Positions 22,345 to 25,834 of a DNA stretch of 25,834 bases are shown piece after piece (the first letter of the stretch is position 1; each line of letters opens with the position of its first letter). Both the position numbers and the translations under genes were made by a program. The stretch is taken from positions 1-25,834 of the forward strand of contig JBAZLI010000003.1 of assembly GCA_041650355.1 (NCBI GenBank), in the 5' to 3' direction. Below the pieces are notes generated by a model, which was not told the origin of the DNA, did no database searches, and saw only the letters and a program-made list of their open reading frames with translations. This stretch comes from Candidatus Micrarchaeia archaeon (GTDB lineage Archaea; Micrarchaeota; Micrarchaeia; Anstonellales; Bilamarchaeaceae).

Positions 22345-22492
22345 ATTTTGCCGGAAAAAAGAAACGGGTGAGTGCAGGAGCAAGGCAAGCTGAAGACAAG
22401 AGATAAAGGATGAGAAAGATAAAAAGACAAGGGAAAATAGAAAAAAAGGTCCGGAAAAAACAGGAAATAAGGCTAAAAGAGAAAAAGAAATG
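22345..22492. other. Purine-rich intergenic strand between convergent genes
   Basis: No gene is supported here. The plus strand is almost all A and G. Read on the minus strand, downstream of psmA, it is a chain of T-runs (TTTCTTTTTCTCTTTT, CTGTTTTTTCC, CCTTTTTTTCT), as expected of an archaeal terminator region. GGTCCGG and CCGGAAAA islands interrupt it. The convergent lipoprotein gene ends at its other side. Confidence 0.55.
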
Positions 22493-23200
22493 CTATTTCA
22501 GGAACTTCGCGATCTCCTTCTCGCTCATCGTCACGAACTTCTTCCTGCTCCCTTCGACATAGGAGATTTCCACGTTTTCCCCCTGGAGCTTCTCCTCGCT
22601 GGTCTTCTTGAGCGCGTTGAGCGCGAGCCCTATCGCATCGTCCAGGCCCATGCCATCCTTGTACCCCTTTTCCAGAATCTCGTCCACTTCCTTTTTCCCG
22701 CTCCCTATGGAATCGGCCTTGAACCCGGTCATCGCCCCTGAAGGCTCGGCCTCGTACAGCCTCGGCCTGTCGTCATAACCAGCTATGAGCAGGGAAACAC
22801 CGAACGGCCTTATCCCGCCGTACTGCGTGTAAACCTGCATGAGGTCGCAGATGTCCCTCGCAATGGTCTCCACGGGTGCCGGCTCGCTGTAGCTCAGCCT
22901 GTGCTTCTGCGCCTCCAGGCGCCCTGTATCCACCAGCTTCCTCGCGTCCGCGATGAGCCCGGAAGCCGTGAAGGCGATGTGCGAATCTATGTCGAACACC
23001 TTCTTGAGCGAGTCCGGCACTATGAGCTTGCTGTAAGTGCTTTTGTGCGCTATGAGCGCGACGCTGTCCTTCGCGACTATTCCTATCGCGGTTGCGCCTC
23101 TTTTCACTGCCTCCTTTGCGTATTCAACCTGGAACAGCCTGCCGTCCGGGCTGAACACAGTGATGGCCCGGTCGTATGCCTGCGGAGAAACCCCGTACAT
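22493..23200 (-). CDS. psmA: Proteasome alpha subunit
   Basis: This 235-aa subunit forms the outer gating rings of the 20S proteasome. The N-terminus MYGVSPQAYDRAITVFSPDG followed by RLFQVEYAKEAVKRGATAIG is the proteasome A-type signature, including the Tyr-Asp-Arg gating residues. GYKDGMGLDDAIGLALNAL and VEISYVEGSRKKFVTM are typical near the C-terminus. The protein ends FLK rather than the usual HbYX-binding context, which is normal for alpha subunits. GAGGTGA is a strong ribosome-binding site at 23207-23213. The beta subunit is not in the window. Confidence 0.96.
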   Translation of the reverse strand: MYGVSPQAYDRAITVFSPDGRLFQVEYAKEAVKRGATAIGIVAKDSVALIAHKSTYSKLIVPDSLKKVFDIDSHIAFTASGLIADARKLVDTGRLEAQKHRLSYSEPAPVETIARDICDLMQVYTQYGGIRPFGVSLLIAGYDDRPRLYEAEPSGAMTGFKADSIGSGKKEVDEILEKGYKDGMGLDDAIGLALNALKKTSEEKLQGENVEISYVEGSRKKFVTMSEKEIAKFLK

Positions 23201-23256
23201 AAATTCACCTCGTTAATCTCACTCCTAAATTAGTTTCACCGGTATTGTGAACCTAT

Positions 23257-23270
23257 TTCATATATAAATC
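23257..23270. promoter_or_regulatory. Shared TATA region between psmA and the small membrane protein gene
   Basis: TTCATATATAAATC reads as a TATA box on both strands. On the plus strand it is about 38 nt before ATG 23303, with GGGAGGTAAT as ribosome-binding site. On the minus strand it is about 63 nt before psmA, leaving a leader of roughly 35 nt that includes TTCAC-n7-GTGAA. Confidence 0.5.
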
Positions 23271-23302
23271 TATTCATTCTTATTGCTGAACGGGAGGTAA
23301 TA

Positions 23303-23701
23303 ATGCGGCTTGTTCATCTGCTTTACGCATCACTTTTCGTTCCGCTGGCTTTCGCCTACACACTGGAGCAGCTCGCGCTTCCGGCATTGTGCATTTCCGC
23401 ATTCGCGATACTTCTGGCAATCGCGGCTGCCGCCTTCATATACTATAATGCAGAAAATAAAGAAGAGAGCCAGGAAGAAGAGCGTTCTGATTCAATCCAG
23501 CCGGAAAAACCCGCACACAGCCCGGCCTCCGGCGCCCATCCAGCCCATGCGGCTTCTTTGGCCCGCCAGGCACAGTCCGAGCCAATCCCGGCCCATAACT
23601 CCGGGCGCAAAATGCTCATGGCGCTTTTCGTGCCTGCGCAGAAATCCAACGGCTGGAAATCAGAAACAAGGGCCCGGATGTTCAGCATCTCAGAGAACTA
23701 G
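23303..23701 (+). CDS. Small membrane protein of unknown function
   Basis: The 132-aa protein has a signal-like N-terminus (MRLVHLLYASLFVPLAFA) and a second hydrophobic helix at about residues 25-48. An acidic stretch (NAENKEESQEEERSD) and a Pro/Ala/His-rich low-complexity tail follow. I do not recognise a family. GGGAGGTAAT is a very good ribosome-binding site, supporting a real gene. The tail is probably disordered. It converges on the next gene with a 3-nt gap. Confidence 0.7.
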   Translation: MRLVHLLYASLFVPLAFAYTLEQLALPALCISAFAILLAIAAAAFIYYNAENKEESQEEERSDSIQPEKPAHSPASGAHPAHAASLARQAQSEPIPAHNSGRKMLMALFVPAQKSNGWKSETRARMFSISEN

Positions 23702-23704
23702 CAA

Positions 23705-24565
23705 TCATTTCCTCTTCCTGGATTTCGCAGGGCTTTTTTTCACGTTTCCCCTTGGTCCACGCTTCTCCTTCCTCCCTGGCCCGCGCTTCGCTTTTCGGAG
23801 CTTGCGCGAAGTTTTCACCGAACCTCCACGCATGCGCGGAAGCGCATTCCTGATTGCGGAAGATATCCCCTCGTACACGTTCTCGTCCACCACCCCCAAG
23901 TAAATCCCCTTGCCGAAAGGGGTGGGCTGCTCCGCGTTCGCGACCACGACGCGCACCTTCTTCCCTACCTCCAGCCCGCCGAGCTCAGCCCTGGAGCTTT
24001 CTATTTCCCCGCTCCCGTTGAGCGAGTATATGTCCAGGTGCGTCGGAGTGGCCAGCACGAGCACGCTCTGCTCCGGGCTGCCGCCCCTCTTTATCGCGCA
24101 TCCGCAAACCATTTCGTAATCAGGAATCTCCATGCCCTTCGCGCGCTCCGCGAGGTCCGAAGTCTCGAACGCCCCCTCGTTCCCGTTGAAGGAAAGCCCG
24201 TTGGTTATGCGCGTGACGCTCCTGTGCGGGTCCACCATGCTCCTTTCAACGGTCCATTCGTTCACTTTCAGGAGCTCTTCGCTCAGCTCCAGATTGAATT
24301 TCAATTGCTTCAGAATCCTGCGCCTCGCCAGCGCCCTCGTATTCAATATCATCTCCGCGATTTCCGCCTGCTTTATGTTCCCCTCCATTGCATTCCCGGG
24401 CGCATGCGCTTCGCTGAATTTTTTCCTTTTTTCTCGTTCCTTTACAGCAAAAGCTTCCCGCCTCTTCGCGAGCTTCATGCGTTCCATGGCGGAATAAATG
24501 CGCACATAATTTAAAAGCCTAATTCCGCCCGGCCATCGGCTTGCAATAGTCCGCAAATCATCCAT
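23705..24565 (-). CDS. Unrecognised protein with a basic C-terminal tail
   Basis: The 286-aa product has a helical, charged N-terminal half (KLAKRREAFAVKEREKRKKF, then LARRRILKQLKFNLELSEELL). A beta-rich domain follows (about residues 150-240: VLVLATPTHLDIYSLNG, GKKVRVVVANAEQPTPFGKG). The final roughly 30-residue tail is Lys/Arg/Gly-rich and could bind nucleic acid. No family is recognised. The start is uncertain: ATG 24565 has TATAAAG about 30 nt upstream and GGAG nearby. ATG 24487 (26 codons shorter) has TTTAAATTA about 24 nt before it and would be leaderless. Confidence 0.72.
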   Translation of the reverse strand: MDDLRTIASRWPGGIRLLNYVRIYSAMERMKLAKRREAFAVKEREKRKKFSEAHAPGNAMEGNIKQAEIAEMILNTRALARRRILKQLKFNLELSEELLKVNEWTVERSMVDPHRSVTRITNGLSFNGNEGAFETSDLAERAKGMEIPDYEMVCGCAIKRGGSPEQSVLVLATPTHLDIYSLNGSGEIESSRAELGGLEVGKKVRVVVANAEQPTPFGKGIYLGVVDENVYEGISSAIRNALPRMRGGSVKTSRKLRKAKRGPGRKEKRGPRGNVKKSPAKSRKRK

Positions 24566-24843
24566 CTCCAGGAGTTTTTCCTCGGCGCCTTTATACTCCG
24601 CTTTTCGCCCTGCGCGTGTGTGGGATTTGGTAAATTTTAGGTAATTCTACGTCGTAAAAATGCGTTTTCCCTGATGCAGAACATTTATAAAGTGTAATGG
24701 AAAAAGCTGTTTATCCGCCGGTCTCTGCACATAGAGCTGGCGTGATTTCTGTGGAACGATGCGTTGGACGAATGATTCTGCGCAATTGCCGCGCTTGAAG
24801 CATTGCTTCTGTGCGGCCTGATATTGAAACGATGGTGGTATGA
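24566..24843 (+). promoter_or_regulatory. Promoter and structured leader of the surface-protein gene
   Basis: CATTTATAAAG (24683-24692) is a good TATA box, predicting a transcript start near 24712 and thus a leader of about 130 nt, unusually long here. Just before the gene is a strong hairpin: GCCGCGC (24788-24794) with GTGCGGC (24811-24817), topped by GAAGC-ATT-GCTTC. No clear ribosome-binding site precedes ATG 24844. The part 24566-24680 holds the minus-strand promoter of the 23705-24565 gene (TATAAAG near 24590) and nothing else seen. Confidence 0.5.
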
Positions 24844-25834
24844 ATGGATGGAAACTCAACTTGGAAGTCTGGTTTGACAGCTTTGCTCGTGTTCGCGTTC
24901 TTCGCGGGCGCGCTTTTCGCCGATGCACCCACTGTGGGCACGGTATACGTGAGCGGGTTCAACGCCACCGGACAGGTGGTATTCGCCTCATTTGAACTTG
25001 CCGGAGGCGACCCGAACGTCACTTCCTGTCACTACAATCCAAGAATAGGCATAGCCGGCTGGCACCTGATGAACGAGTACAACAACATCCATCTGCTCTG
25101 CTACGACTCCAATGCCGACCTCCATGAAGCCCCTTCGCTCGATACCATACGCGTCCAGGCCACCAACGCGAACGGCACCGGCGAATCGCCAGCCAACGTA
25201 ACTCTTGATATATCGCCTCCAAGCACCTGCGACGTTTCAGCCATAGACGAGCTTTCAGCTTATGCTTATGTCACCGGCACTACGATATACTATAATAACA
25301 TATCAGCCGGCGATTTCAACGTAACCGTTGATGCTGCCGACGACGACTCAGGAATCTACTACGTAAGCTTCCCGGGCACGGTTTCCAACGGAGACTACGC
25401 ATACAGCGTCCCCTACCTGCTTAACTATAACTGGACCACATCCAGCACCGCGACCTTCAATCCGGCAACAGCGACCTGCTACGACAACATGAGAGTGAAC
25501 AACGACACCACCACGTTCAGCGTGATTCTGGACAACACCGCGCCGGTTATTGGAACGGTTTCCATAGTTCCATCCTACTTCAACGGGAGCATGCGTTATG
25601 TTTCAATACTCTCCAACATATCCGCTACAGCCAGCGACAGCGGCTCAGGAATCAATGAATCCACCTGCGAATACTACACTGATGGAAGCACCTGGACTGC
25701 GGCAGACGGCTACACCGGCGGCGAGTGCTATGAAACTGACGCTGACACGTCCGCGGCAAGCGAGATAAACATGCGCGTATGGGACAACGTCAACAACTCG
25801 GACGCAGACAACGGAACCCCGCCCCCCGTTGACG
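24844..25834 (+). CDS. Secreted or surface protein, N-terminal part (runs off window)
   Basis: An open frame of 330 codons reaches the window end without a stop. The product begins MDGNSTWKSGLTALLVFAFF followed by AGALFADAPT, a signal peptide of about 28 residues. The rest is Asn/Ser/Thr/Tyr-rich beta-sheet sequence with two similar units containing DNTAPVIGTVSIVPS and SATASDSGSGIN, like bacterial and archaeal Ig-like or cadherin-like surface repeats. Regularly spaced Cys residues and many N-x-S/T sequons suggest a folded, N-glycosylated extracellular protein such as an S-layer component or adhesin. The start ATG 24844 gives the signal peptide; ATG 24840 is in another frame. Confidence 0.8.
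   Translation, partial: MDGNSTWKSGLTALLVFAFFAGALFADAPTVGTVYVSGFNATGQVVFASFELAGGDPNVTSCHYNPRIGIAGWHLMNEYNNIHLLCYDSNADLHEAPSLDTIRVQATNANGTGESPANVTLDISPPSTCDVSAIDELSAYAYVTGTTIYYNNISAGDFNVTVDAADDDSGIYYVSFPGTVSNGDYAYSVPYLLNYNWTTSSTATFNPATATCYDNMRVNNDTTTFSVILDNTAPVIGTVSIVPSYFNGSMRYVSILSNISATASDSGSGINESTCEYYTDGSTWTAADGYTGGECYETDADTSAASEINMRVWDNVNNSDADNGTPPPVD

Noticed and set aside
22410..22562. 50-codon plus-strand frame in the purine-rich tract
   Set aside because: Half is Lys/Arg from the low-complexity tract and half is antisense to psmA; no ribosome-binding site or family pattern.
24697..24798. 33-codon frame in the leader of the surface-protein gene
   Set aside because: Its ATG lies only 12 nt after the TATA box, so it would be upstream of the predicted transcript start, and the region is better explained by hairpins.
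24697..24843. Box C/D guide RNA
   Set aside because: CTGA-like and TGAT-like bits are present but no full RTGATGA box C with paired terminal stem was found.
1..25834. CRISPR arrays, insertion sequences and rRNA genes
   Set aside because: No regularly spaced direct repeats, no transposase or integrase and no rRNA sequence were seen.

Overview
The window looks like a chromosomal piece of an archaeon. Supporting genes are the archaeal Glu-tRNA(Gln) amidotransferase GatD/GatE, Pth2 peptidyl-tRNA hydrolase, NurA, the 20S proteasome alpha subunit, an archaeal-type UMP kinase, a translin-family protein and a separate secF-secD pair. TTTAAA or TATATA boxes lie about 25-36 nt before many starts, several of which look leaderless, and the tRNA genes lack an encoded CCA. 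Small compact genes, tight spacing and disrupted tRNA genes would fit a DPANN-type lineage, but that placement is inference. No rRNA or other marker is present to settle it.

Layout. (1) Positions 1-5248 are a cell-surface glycan island: the start of a CDP-glucose 4,6-dehydratase gene, rfbF, and four genes that together make an NDP-heptose pathway (hddC divergent from hddA-gmhA-gmhB), then a polysaccharide flippase on the other strand. (2) 5249-9824 holds gatE, purB and gatD. (3) 9821-13926 is housekeeping: nurA with a tiny downstream gene, divergent pth2, a dcd-VTT membrane protein-HAD run, and an unrecognised 259-aa protein. (4) 13927-15578 is an RNA-rich stretch around a slipin gene: tRNA-Leu(CAG), tRNA-Gln(CUG) and tRNA-Ala(CGC). 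Two related inverted-repeat elements sit beside them. (5) 15579-18763 has mscL and secF-secD. (6) 18764-24565 contains a VapBC pair, a conserved cysteine-containing protein, pyrH, a translin-like gene, a lipoprotein with a degenerate metallo-beta-lactamase fold, psmA, a small membrane protein and an unrecognised basic-tailed protein. (7) 24844 to the end is the N-terminal part of a large secreted or surface protein behind a structured leader.

The most striking observation is that the two neighbouring tRNA genes, Leu and Gln, both carry an insertion inside the T-loop (about 41 and 85 nt). Removing the insertions restores perfect T-stems and standard TTCRAAT loops. The tRNA-Gln also has A1-U72, the identity pair expected for the GatDE route encoded about 5-9 kb away. 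The sugar-nucleotide genes, flippase, sequon-rich lipoprotein and surface protein point to a glycosylated cell surface. About 22345-22492 has no gene and is strongly purine-rich. 24566-24843 has only promoter and leader structure.
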